A stretch of 64,000 nt of DNA. Origin: Actinomadura luteofluorescens (GTDB lineage: Bacteria > Actinomycetota > Actinomycetes > Streptosporangiales > Streptosporangiaceae). This document shows, in pieces, positions 17,611-25,066 of this stretch; the first letter of the stretch is position 1; every line of letters starts with the position of its first letter. A program made the translations under genes and the position numbers. The stretch lies in assembly GCF_013409365.1 (NCBI RefSeq), contig NZ_JACCBA010000001.1, forward strand, positions 8,370,001-8,434,000, in the 5' to 3' direction. The notes below the pieces were generated by a model. The model had not been told where the DNA came from. It saw nothing but the letters and a program-made list of their open reading frames with translations, and did not search any database.

Positions 17611-18098
17611 CGGTGCTCCTCGCTGACCAGGCGCCGGATCTCACCGAGGGCTTGGTGCGCCTTGCCTGGCATGGCGACCGTCGACGGGTCCTCGACGAGC
17701 CGCAAAGTCCGCACATGCGGGACGCGCACCACGCCACCGACCCGCGCGGTCAGCAGCCCGTACCGGGCGGTCGCGTCGCGCGACTCCGGGCCGCCGTCGC
17801 TGACGATCGCCAGCACGGCCACGCGCTCTCCCCAGGCGTGGAGCGCACTGATCGCGGCGGTGGCGTGCGTGGCCGCCACCGCGGTGTTGCGCGTGGCCAG
17901 CACCACCGGACGGCCCTTGGCCTGAAGCGGTGCCCGGTCGAGATCCAGTAGTTGGCCGATCGAGCCCATGTCCCACGCCGCGGGCAGTAGCGCGGCCAGC
18001 GTGGAGGTCCCGGCGCCGCCGTGCGCGCCGGCAACGACCACGTCAAGGACCTCTCTCGCCTGCTCGGCCTTGCTTGGTCCGGTTTGTCGAAGACTCAC
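17607..18098 (-). CDS. P-loop-like protein at the head of the conjugation operon (possibly DUF6668)
   Basis: This 163-residue protein has a Walker A-like loop near residue 24 (VVVAGAHGGAGTSTLAALL) in which the usual GK(S/T) is replaced by GTST. It resembles MinD/ParA-type folds, and the same GAHGGAG pattern is recalled from DUF6668 proteins of actinomycete conjugative elements. It may help localise or gate the transfer machinery, but lack of the Lys makes ATPase activity doubtful. It is the first gene of the 14-kb minus-strand operon, with a 156-base divergent region upstream. Confidence 0.7.
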   Translation of the reverse strand: MSLRQTGPSKAEQAREVLDVVVAGAHGGAGTSTLAALLPAAWDMGSIGQLLDLDRAPLQAKGRPVVLATRNTAVAATHATAAISALHAWGERVAVLAIVSDGGPESRDATARYGLLTARVGGVVRVPHVRTLRLVEDPSTVAMPGKAHQALGEIRRLVSEEHR

Positions 18099-18254
18099 CC
18101 GCGTACCCCCGAATCAATGCGCTGGGTTGTTGGTCGCTCACAGTACGTGGCAGGATTATGGAGCGCAAGCAACGTCAAACAGTTTCTTCGAGAACCATCC
18201 GACCTCAAGAACGTGCTTCCGCAGCGCCCGTCCACCACACTGGAGAGGACAGCC
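18099..18254. promoter_or_regulatory. Divergent promoter region between the transfer operon and the HTH gene
   Basis: The region separates the head of the minus-strand conjugation operon from the plus-strand HTH gene. It is more A/T-rich than its surroundings (for example AACGTCAAACAGTTTCTTCG at about 18171-18190). Both transcription units should start here, and the HTH product is the natural candidate regulator. No clear operator palindrome was identified by eye. Confidence 0.45.
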
Positions 18255-18587
18255 GTGACCGCCGAACCAGGAGCCCCCGCGATGACCGAGACACCCAGCC
18301 GCGACCCCGACGTCCTCACCACCGCCGAACTCGCGACCAAACTCGGCCTCTCGCCCCAGACCGTCCGCCGGATGGCCAACGCAGGGCAGATCCCCGCCCT
18401 CAAGACCGGCAAGGACTTCCGCTACTCCTGGCAAGCGGTCCGCGAGGTGCTGCGGCAGCCCCACCAACCGGGGGAGACCGCACATGAGCCACCCGAACCC
18501 AAGAAGGGCGCCGGATACCGCGCCCAACGCCGCGCCCGCACCGGCGCCCACAACCAGACCACCCAGGAGCAGGTCAGCCAGGAGTAG
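18255..18587 (+). CDS. Helix-turn-helix protein, excisionase/MerR-like HTH_17 type
   Basis: This 110-residue protein has a winged HTH at residues 22-65 (LTTAELATKLGLSPQTVRRM, then GQIPALKTGKDFRYSWQAV), the form found in Xis proteins and small plasmid regulators. A basic, disordered tail follows. The GTG at 18255 has GGAGAGGACAGCC before it, which I prefer over the ATG at 18282. It is divergent from the conjugation operon and precedes the peptidoglycan hydrolase. It is likely to regulate transfer genes or assist excision; which of the two cannot be decided from sequence. Confidence 0.82.
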   Translation: MTAEPGAPAMTETPSRDPDVLTTAELATKLGLSPQTVRRMANAGQIPALKTGKDFRYSWQAVREVLRQPHQPGETAHEPPEPKKGAGYRAQRRARTGAHNQTTQEQVSQE

Positions 18588-18608
18588 AACACCCTGGCGG
18601 CTGGAGCG

Positions 18609-19583
18609 GTGAAAGCCGCCGCCACCGCATGCGCCGCCGCTCTTGCTGTCCCGCTGGCTTTGGTGATCCTGCTCGTCGGTCGCAACTCCGCCGCAGGAAC
18701 CGGCTCAGAGCTGGCAGGCGCGCCCACTGCGGAAGCCGTACGCGACATACCGCCGGCCTACCTGCGCTGGTACCTCGACGCCGCTTCTACCTGCCGCGGC
18801 CTGCCCTGGAACGTCCTGGCGGCCATCGGCAAGATCGAATCCGACCATGGCCGCTCCACCGCGCCCGGCGTCCACTCCGGCCAGAACTTCGCCGGAGCCG
18901 GCGGCCCCATGCAGTTCCTCGCTCCCACCTGGGCCGCCTACGGCATCGACGGCGACCACGACGGCCGCAAAGACCGCTACAACCCCGCCGACGCCATCCA
19001 CGGCGCCGCAAACTACCTGTGCGCCAACGGCGCCGGGAAAGGCGGCAAACACATCTACCGGGCCATCTGGCAGTACAACCACGCCCACTGGTACGTCCGC
19101 AAAGTCCTGGCCCAAGCCGCCCGCTACGCCGCACCTACCGCCACCGGACGCGGCGCCACCGCCGTCCGCGCGGCCCTGCGCTGGCTCGGCACCCCCTACT
19201 CCTGGGGCGGCGGAGGCCCCTCCGGCCCCACCTACGGCACCGCCCAAGGAGCCGGCATCAAAGGCTTCGACTGCTCCGGCCTCACCCAGTACGCCTGGGC
19301 ACAAGCCGGCATCCGCCTACCCCGAGTCGCCGCCGACCAGTACAACGCCGGAACCCACATCCCCAGGTTTCAACTCCAGCCCGGAGACCTGCTCTTCTTC
19401 GCCATCAACCCCCGCAATCCCGCCACCATCCACCACGTCGGGATCTATCACGGCCGCGGTCGCATGATCCACGCCCCCCACACCGGCGATGTCGTCCGCA
19501 TCTCCCAATTCACCGGCAACCCCTACCGCGAACGCCAATACATCGGCGCCGCCCGCCCCGCATTCCGCACCACAGAAGCCTGA
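18609..19583 (+). CDS. Bifunctional lytic transglycosylase and NlpC/P60 peptidase
   Basis: This 324-residue exported enzyme should open peptidoglycan for the conjugation channel. An N-terminal hydrophobic segment (AAALAVPLALVILLVG) acts as signal or anchor. The transglycosylase domain spans about 45-180, with the likely catalytic Glu in AAIGKIESDHGRS and the AGGPMQFLAPTWAAYG motif. The NlpC/P60 domain spans about 185-320, with the catalytic Cys in GFDCSGLTQYAWA and His in IHHVGIYHG. The GTG start follows GCTGGAGCG. Two-domain enzymes of this kind are standard in Gram-positive type IV systems. Confidence 0.93.
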   Translation: MKAAATACAAALAVPLALVILLVGRNSAAGTGSELAGAPTAEAVRDIPPAYLRWYLDAASTCRGLPWNVLAAIGKIESDHGRSTAPGVHSGQNFAGAGGPMQFLAPTWAAYGIDGDHDGRKDRYNPADAIHGAANYLCANGAGKGGKHIYRAIWQYNHAHWYVRKVLAQAARYAAPTATGRGATAVRAALRWLGTPYSWGGGGPSGPTYGTAQGAGIKGFDCSGLTQYAWAQAGIRLPRVAADQYNAGTHIPRFQLQPGDLLFFAINPRNPATIHHVGIYHGRGRMIHAPHTGDVVRISQFTGNPYRERQYIGAARPAFRTTEA

Positions 19584-19597
19584 CCGGAGGCCTGCGT

Positions 19598-19846
19598 ATG
19601 CGCCCACACCGCCACCCGAACCCCGCTGCCCATGCCTTCAGGATCGCTTCCATGCGAGCCCACGCACCAGTTCACCACCAGAACCTGAACCCGCGACCGC
19701 TACCGAAGCGGGCGAAGACTCCGTTGCCTCACGCCCGCGACGGTGCCGCCGGGCCTCTCTGTGGTCATCTCCATCGCGAAGTGGCACTCCGCCTCGAAGA
19801 CGGAACCGGGGAGGTCATCAGCGACACCGGGGGGTGCTTGAGGTGA
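19598..19846 (+). CDS. Small hypothetical protein, 82 aa
   Basis: The ATG lies seven bases after GGAGG, just downstream of the hydrolase gene. The stop at 19844-19846 overlaps the GTG of the next gene in a GTGA arrangement. This favours real translation and coupling. The peptide is basic, His/Pro/Arg-rich in its first 50 residues, and ends with an acidic GHLHREVALRLEDGTGEV stretch. No family is recognised. Confidence 0.5.
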   Translation: MRPHRHPNPAAHAFRIASMRAHAPVHHQNLNPRPLPKRAKTPLPHARDGAAGPLCGHLHREVALRLEDGTGEVISDTGGCLR

Positions 19847-20190
19847 CCACTCGTTGCAGATTCCCATGCCACGCATGTGAGCGCTGCGGTGCTCCGATCC
19901 TGTCGGATCCGGTACAGGCCTCCGGTGATAGGAGTGTGCCAATCGCCCGCTCCGAGTACGGACGGGCACGTCTGAGCGATACGACAGTTGAGAGTGGCTC
20001 CACCGATGACGGGATCCGGGTGCGCGTGTACACCGTGGAGCAGGTCGCCGAGATCCTGCAGGTCGGCCGCGACAAGGTGTACATGCTGCTCCGGTCCGGA
20101 CGCCTGCGCAGTATCAAGATCGACCGATTGCGACGGATCACCGATCGACAACTCGACGACTTCATCGCCTCAGTGGAGCACGTTTGGTAA
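19843..20190 (+). CDS. Excisionase-like HTH protein with N-terminal Cys cluster
   Basis: This protein of about 115 residues ends with a clear HTH_17 domain (YTVEQVAEILQVGRDKVYML, then SGRLRSIKIDRLRRI). It starts with a Cys-rich segment (TRCRFPCHACERCGAPILSD) that could bind zinc. I placed the start at GTG 19843 because it overlaps the preceding stop and keeps the Cys cluster; shorter forms from GTG codons nearer the HTH are possible. Xis-type proteins bend DNA at attachment sites or act as repressors. No integrase partner is visible in the window. Confidence 0.72.
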   Translation: MTTRCRFPCHACERCGAPILSDPVQASGDRSVPIARSEYGRARLSDTTVESGSTDDGIRVRVYTVEQVAEILQVGRDKVYMLLRSGRLRSIKIDRLRRITDRQLDDFIASVEHVW

Positions 20191-20292
20191 CTCCGAGCGC
20201 CACCAGGAGCAGTTGTCAAACGGGTCTTCCAGGATGCCTTGAGGAAGCGCTCACGGCTTCGACTGGAACGGCTACGTATGTACTCTGGAGCC

Positions 20293-20646
20293 TCAGAGAG
20301 CCCAGGACCGCCGCAACCTGAGCCGACGTCGTTGAGGACGCAACAGCCACTGTGCTTGGCCCGTCTTCAGTTCTTCGCGGATCTGCTCAACGAGATCTTC
20401 GTCGGCCTTCCAGAGAGTCTCCAGCAGTTCCTGGTACTCCGGGGTTTGCTGAATCGACACTCCTTGCCCAGCGTGCTGGACGTTCCAGCTCGTGACCCTT
20501 ATGGCGGCATTCATCCTCCGCGAAAGCAGGTCACGTATTGGCTGGGAGCCAAGGGCCGAGATCCGAGCTTGCCTGCGGCGGCCCTCAGCGACATCTTCTT
20601 GCGTGGTCCGCGCGGGCGGGTTGTTGGGATCCTCGATGTACATCAT
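20293..20646 (-). CDS. Hypothetical protein, 117 aa
   Basis: This protein is unrecognised. It is polar and mostly helical, with an acidic segment ELLETLWKADEDLVEQIREE followed by a basic Arg-rich C-terminus. The start is ATG 20646 or 20643; no good ribosome site is visible. It is divergent from the 20667 gene with only 20 bases between starts, so transcription signals must overlap the genes. The opposite strand is also open but gives a less natural protein, so the minus frame was preferred. Confidence 0.5.
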   Translation of the reverse strand: MMYIEDPNNPPARTTQEDVAEGRRRQARISALGSQPIRDLLSRRMNAAIRVTSWNVQHAGQGVSIQQTPEYQELLETLWKADEDLVEQIREELKTGQAQWLLRPQRRRLRLRRSWAL

Positions 20647-20666
20647 CGATCTAGGCGGAGGTACGT

Positions 20667-21251
20667 GTGGGTGCTGCAGGAAGCTGGTTGAGTGGTCTGA
20701 TGGCGTTGATAGGAGTAGGCCTCGGCAGCCTGCTGTCGTCTCGGGCGCAGGCCAGAGCGTGGGAGCGCGATGAGATGCGGCGCTGGCGAGACGTGCGACG
20801 CACTGCCTACGGGGACTTCCTCGCGGCAGTCCGGCAGTATCGGTCCTACGTGACCGGACCAGGCTCCCGGGTGAACGTGTCGCTTCACCCCGACGGCAGG
20901 CGCCTGGTGCCGGGTATCGGCCAAGAAGACAGCGAGTATCAGGAGAAGATGGAAGCGGCGTTCGCCGCAGTCCAGATGGTGGCTCAAGATCAGGACCCGG
21001 TGGACGCTGCGCATCTTCTGACCCGCATGGCGCGGCGCACTGCGGTCGCCAGCGCAATTCCCGGCGCTGAAGCCGTGCGAGAGGACATCGAGCAGCGTTT
21101 CTTCAGCGCTGAACACGACTTTCTGATCGCTGCTCGCCGAAGTCTGGATCTTCGTCCCACGAGCATCGCCTTCACCCGAGATGGCCTGGGCCGGGTCGAT
21201 TCCAGGCTCGTGGAGATCTACCAAGGCCAGCTTGGATCAGGCGATACCTGA
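20667..21251 (+). CDS. Hypothetical protein with N-terminal membrane helix, 194 aa
   Basis: A short N-terminal hydrophobic segment (WLSGLMALIGVGLGSLLSS) is followed by a charged helical domain (ARAWERDEMRRWRDVRRTAY). This layout of one anchor plus a cytoplasmic helical domain is common among small actinomycete membrane proteins of unknown role. The GTG start at 20667 follows GGAGGTACGT. No catalytic motif is seen. It follows the transfer genes but shows no clear link to them. Confidence 0.65.
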   Translation: MGAAGSWLSGLMALIGVGLGSLLSSRAQARAWERDEMRRWRDVRRTAYGDFLAAVRQYRSYVTGPGSRVNVSLHPDGRRLVPGIGQEDSEYQEKMEAAFAAVQMVAQDQDPVDAAHLLTRMARRTAVASAIPGAEAVREDIEQRFFSAEHDFLIAARRSLDLRPTSIAFTRDGLGRVDSRLVEIYQGQLGSGDT

Positions 21252-21421
21252 TCCAAACTTTGGAGCGGCCACTGAACTGTTTATTTGTGTCTTGCCTGGT
21301 CAGTGGCGGCTGTCAGTTCCCGATGCGCTATGCCCGTACTGTGTAATTGCAGGTGATGCACTATGGTCTCCGGTCACCGGCGACGCACGCAAACGCGTCT
21401 GCAACCTGCGTGCCGACGGCC

Positions 21422-22380
21422 TCAACTGCCGCGGGACCGCGAACGCGATCGGCCGTCTCGACGGTCGCCCGCGACCGCGTCCGCGAACACGATAATCCGC
21501 GCACCGACGTCCAAGACATCCACCCGCTCAGACGGGGTCTTCCTCTTATGGCGACGCCGCAGACCCTCGGCGCGCGTGTGGGCTTGGGCGAGGTCGGCCC
21601 GACCTCGGGGAGCCCGGTCACGGGTACGGGCGGGCAGCCAGGCCCAGCCGTCGGTGGTCTCGGGGCGGCTGGTGGTCACTGCGGCGAGGGGGTCGGTGCC
21701 GTCGGCGGTGGCCTGGCAGGCTGCGACTGCGGCCATCACGTAGTGGGTGCATGCCGTCCGATAGGCCTCCTCCAGTTTGGTGACGTAGGCGGCGAGCGCC
21801 GCGGAGTAGACGCCGGTGGCCTTTCACAATGCGGCGGTAGCGGTCGGCGGCCCGGTCGGCCGGCGCGGGCGGCGGCGGTCCGGCACGTCGCGGCGGCGCG
21901 GTTGCGTCGCCGGACGGCGGCCCGCAGTGCCACCGGGAGGGTGTCTCCGTCGACGTCTTCCACAGCGGGCACGGCCGGGGGCGGGCAGTGTACCGAGCGC
22001 GCGGCGCGCCGCCCGAGTCGTGGTGATCTCCCGGTGGAGCGGTCCGCGTGCCTCCGCAGCGGCGCCAGGTGTTCGTCGACCTGGTCCGGCCGCCGGGCGG
22101 AGTGGTTGCCGGGGGCGGGCGCGTTCACGGCCGGGTAGGCGTGGGCGTAGGACTCCCACATTTGCTCGTAGTGAGCGCGGCCGGCGTCGGTGAGGTGCGC
22201 CCGGTCCGGTCCGGTGAACGCAGCGGTCATCTCCACCAGCGATTCGGGCTTGCGATCGGTCAGGTGCTCCCAGGCTCTGCTGTAGCCCCAAACTTTCTTG
22301 CCGTCCGTTCCAGCCCGGTAGACCTCACCGCCGCCGCTGATGGGACACCCCGTACCGACCACCTGACCTGCCCGCCTGCG
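21422..22380 (-). pseudogene. Broken hypothetical gene
   Basis: Two minus-strand frames read as one protein. The upstream part carries SGGGEVYRAGTDGKKVWGYS and VEMTAAFTGPDRAHLTDAGR with a long helix. It continues in another frame from about 21735 (MMAAVAACQATADGTDPLAA). At least one frameshift separates them, and no start with a ribosome site is clear. Family unknown. The rest of 21252-22657 holds nothing else I can support; the stretch before 22658 must contain the promoter of the caspase-STAND gene. Confidence 0.4.
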
Positions 22381-22657
22381 GACCACGGCATCGCGAGCAG
22401 ACCGCGGCCACGATCGTGATGCAGGAGGGCAAGGCCACCCGGCGGGACACGGGTCCGGGGCGTCAGGGCGCTTCGCTCCTGGGCTCGACCACCGGCGCCT
22501 CCTGTGTCGAAGCTCGAGCTCGCCCGGATGCCAGGCCGGTACTGGACGGGATTGACTCATTCGCGCGACCGCTGGGGAAGTGGTCGTTACTCTCCGGTTC
22601 CAGGCCCTCCCTCTCGGTGGGTCTGTGAGGCGCCGACGGGTGGGAAGGGGGCTGAGG

Positions 22658-25066
22658 GTGGACGGTCGGGTGCGGCGGGCGTTGTGCGCGGTGATCGGGT
22701 CGTTCTCCACCGGCGAGCAGGAACCCGCGCCGGGCACCCTGGCCGACATTCCCGGCGCTGGCCCGCTGCGCGGCGAGATGGTGGCGGCGTTGCGGCGTCT
22801 GGGCTACGACTGCACCGTGTTGGAGGGTGACCCGCCCGCCGCCGAGCTCGGCGCCGCGGTGCGGGGGTTCTTGGCCGAGCCGATGGCGGCCGACGGGCTG
22901 CGGATCGTGCATGTGCTCAGCCACGGCGCCAAACCGGTGAACATTGAGGGGCTGGAGGTGTGCGGCGGGGACGGTGCGCACGGCGCCGCCACCGATGTCG
23001 AGGACTGGCTGAAGCAGATCGACCGTGACCCCGAAGCGCCGGCGACGCTGGTGCTGCTGGATGTGTGCCGGGCCGGGACCGCGACCCGGCTGCCACACCA
23101 GCTGACGATCGGGCGGCGCCGCAGCGTGGTGCTGGCCGCCTCGGCCGCCGCCGACCCCGCCTTCGACGCCGACTTCACCCGCGCTGTCATCACGGCGTTG
23201 ACCAAGGTCGCCGACGGCCGCTACGACGTCGCCCGCGGGTTCGGCTTCGTGAGTCCCGACCAGGTTGCCCGGGATATCGAGGCGATGGTCGCCGCCCCCG
23301 GGTACGGGCAGCAAGTGACCTGCAGCCTGCACTCCTTGCTGGACGATGTGCCCCGGTTCCGATTCTTCCCCAACCTGACCCCGCATGACGCCGACCAGCT
23401 CCCCGAGGGCATCGACCCGGGCATTGGTGATCTGGCGGTGGGCCTGGACCCCGCGCACTTCATCGACCGCGCCTACGCCTCCGGTCTGTTCCCGCGCATG
23501 GCCACCGGCCTGTTCCAGGGCCGCGACCGGCTACTGCAGCAGCTGTCGGCGTGGCTTGACGGGACAACGGCCAGCGCACCGCCCGGACCATTAGATGGCA
23601 CGGGGGTTGAGGGGGCCGTGGTCGAGGGGGCCGCGGGCGGGAGGTTGCGGGTGGTGACCGGAAGCCCCGGCTCGGGCAAGTCGGCGCTGCTGGGGGTGCT
23701 GGTGTGCGCTGCGCATCCGCAGCTGCGCGCCGCGACCGACCCGGCCTGGAACCGGCTTGCGCACGTACCCTCGCGCAACCAGGAGCTGGTCGCCGTGCAC
23801 GCCCGGCAGCTGACCACTCAGCAGGTCATCGACTCCCTGGCCCGCCAGCTGCGGCTACCACCCCCCAATGGCACGAGCCCCGACCCCGCGGACACCGCCG
23901 GCGCGGGCGCTGAACCGCGCGGCGATGCCGCTGACGCGGCGGCGCGCGCGGCAGGCTCACCGGCGCAGGCAGCACGGTGGGAGGGGCGTCAGGCGACGTT
24001 GCGGGAGGGGTGGAACATGCAGGACCTGCTCGAAGGGATCGCGGCAGCGCCTACACCCCCGGTCATTGTGATCGACGCCCTAGACGAGGCCGCGCAACCC
24101 GCTGAGCTGCGGCAACTGCTGCTCCAGCTGGCCGACCGCACCGGCGGCCAGGAAAGCCACGACGAGCGCGAAGGCGGTGCGCACGATCGCAGTGGGCGGA
24201 ACGGCGATCCGAGGGACGGCGGTGGTTGTCGGCTGCTGGTGGGCACCCGCCGCTGGCGGCAGTTCACCCCGATGCTGGAACGAGCCCGCGCCCACGGCGG
24301 GCTGATCGACCTTGACGAGGAACCCGCCGGCGAGGTCCGCCAGGCCATCACCGGCTACGTCACCGCACTGCTGGCCCGCCAAGCCCCCTACGACACCGCC
24401 GCCTACGCCAACGCCCGCACCGCCTTCGCCGTCGGCCTGGCCACCGCCCTCACCACCGCCCCCTCACCGGAGTCCAGCCCTCAGCGTGCCGGGAGGCTGG
24501 ACAGCGGGCCGACCCGCTCACCGTCCCACGCGGCCCCGGGTCCGGTCGGGAGCGCTCTGAACGGCGGCGTCTCTGGCAGCGTCTATGGCGACGTCAGAGG
24601 CGGGCTGCCCGGTGTGGCCGACGCCGGTGATCCCGGGTGGGGTCCGTTCCTGGTCGCCGCGCTGTACACCCACCATGAGGTCACCGACCGGGCGCTGCCC
24701 GCCGACCCGGCGGCGGCGCGGGCCCGCGGCGCGCGCGTCCCCCTCAGCCTGCCGGAGGTGATGGAGATGGACCTGCAGGCCCGCCGCGACGACGAGTGGG
24801 CGCGGCCGCTGCTGGCCGCCTGCGCCTTCGCCCGCGGTGACGGCATGCCGTTGGACACTCTCATGCACGTTGCTCCGGTCTTCCACCCCGACACCCAGCC
24901 CACCGGCCTCACCGTGGCGGACCCGACCTTCGCGCAGGCCCAGGCCAGCCTGGCCAACGTCCGCTTCTACCTGCGGCTGACCCCCGACCACCGCGGCGTC
25001 ATCCACTACCGGCTGTTCCACCAGGGCCTCACCGACTACCTACGCCACCACCCCACCGGCCCATGA
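22658..25066 (+). CDS. Caspase-like protease fused to a STAND NTPase
   Basis: This 802-residue protein has three parts. Residues 8-200 form a caspase-like domain with the His in RIVHVLSHGA (about 89) and the Cys in LVLLDVCRAGTA (about 137). Next is a STAND-type ATPase with Walker A at about 331-343 (VVTGSPGSGKSALLG) and Walker B at about 470 (VIVIDALDEAAQ). The C-terminal winged-helix/helical part ends with YRLFHQGLTDYL. Low-complexity linkers interrupt the ATPase. The GTG at 22658 follows GGGAAGGGGGCTGAGG. Its stop overlaps the WD40 gene by four bases. The expected role is a regulated protease effector of a conflict or cell-suicide system; the trigger is unknown. Confidence 0.88.
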   Translation: MDGRVRRALCAVIGSFSTGEQEPAPGTLADIPGAGPLRGEMVAALRRLGYDCTVLEGDPPAAELGAAVRGFLAEPMAADGLRIVHVLSHGAKPVNIEGLEVCGGDGAHGAATDVEDWLKQIDRDPEAPATLVLLDVCRAGTATRLPHQLTIGRRRSVVLAASAAADPAFDADFTRAVITALTKVADGRYDVARGFGFVSPDQVARDIEAMVAAPGYGQQVTCSLHSLLDDVPRFRFFPNLTPHDADQLPEGIDPGIGDLAVGLDPAHFIDRAYASGLFPRMATGLFQGRDRLLQQLSAWLDGTTASAPPGPLDGTGVEGAVVEGAAGGRLRVVTGSPGSGKSALLGVLVCAAHPQLRAATDPAWNRLAHVPSRNQELVAVHARQLTTQQVIDSLARQLRLPPPNGTSPDPADTAGAGAEPRGDAADAAARAAGSPAQAARWEGRQATLREGWNMQDLLEGIAAAPTPPVIVIDALDEAAQPAELRQLLLQLADRTGGQESHDEREGGAHDRSGRNGDPRDGGGCRLLVGTRRWRQFTPMLERARAHGGLIDLDEEPAGEVRQAITGYVTALLARQAPYDTAAYANARTAFAVGLATALTTAPSPESSPQRAGRLDSGPTRSPSHAAPGPVGSALNGGVSGSVYGDVRGGLPGVADAGDPGWGPFLVAALYTHHEVTDRALPADPAAARARGARVPLSLPEVMEMDLQARRDDEWARPLLAACAFARGDGMPLDTLMHVAPVFHPDTQPTGLTVADPTFAQAQASLANVRFYLRLTPDHRGVIHYRLFHQGLTDYLRHHPTGP

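Noticed and set aside
1-18100. Cas genes for the CRISPR array
   Set aside because: No Cas3, Cas5-7, Cse1/2 or Cas1/2 motifs were found in any frame near the array.
20239-20691. Plus-strand frame of 150 codons opposite the 20293-20646 gene
   Set aside because: The composition is unnatural and it overlaps the start of the 20667 gene. The minus frame gives a better protein. The decision is not certain.
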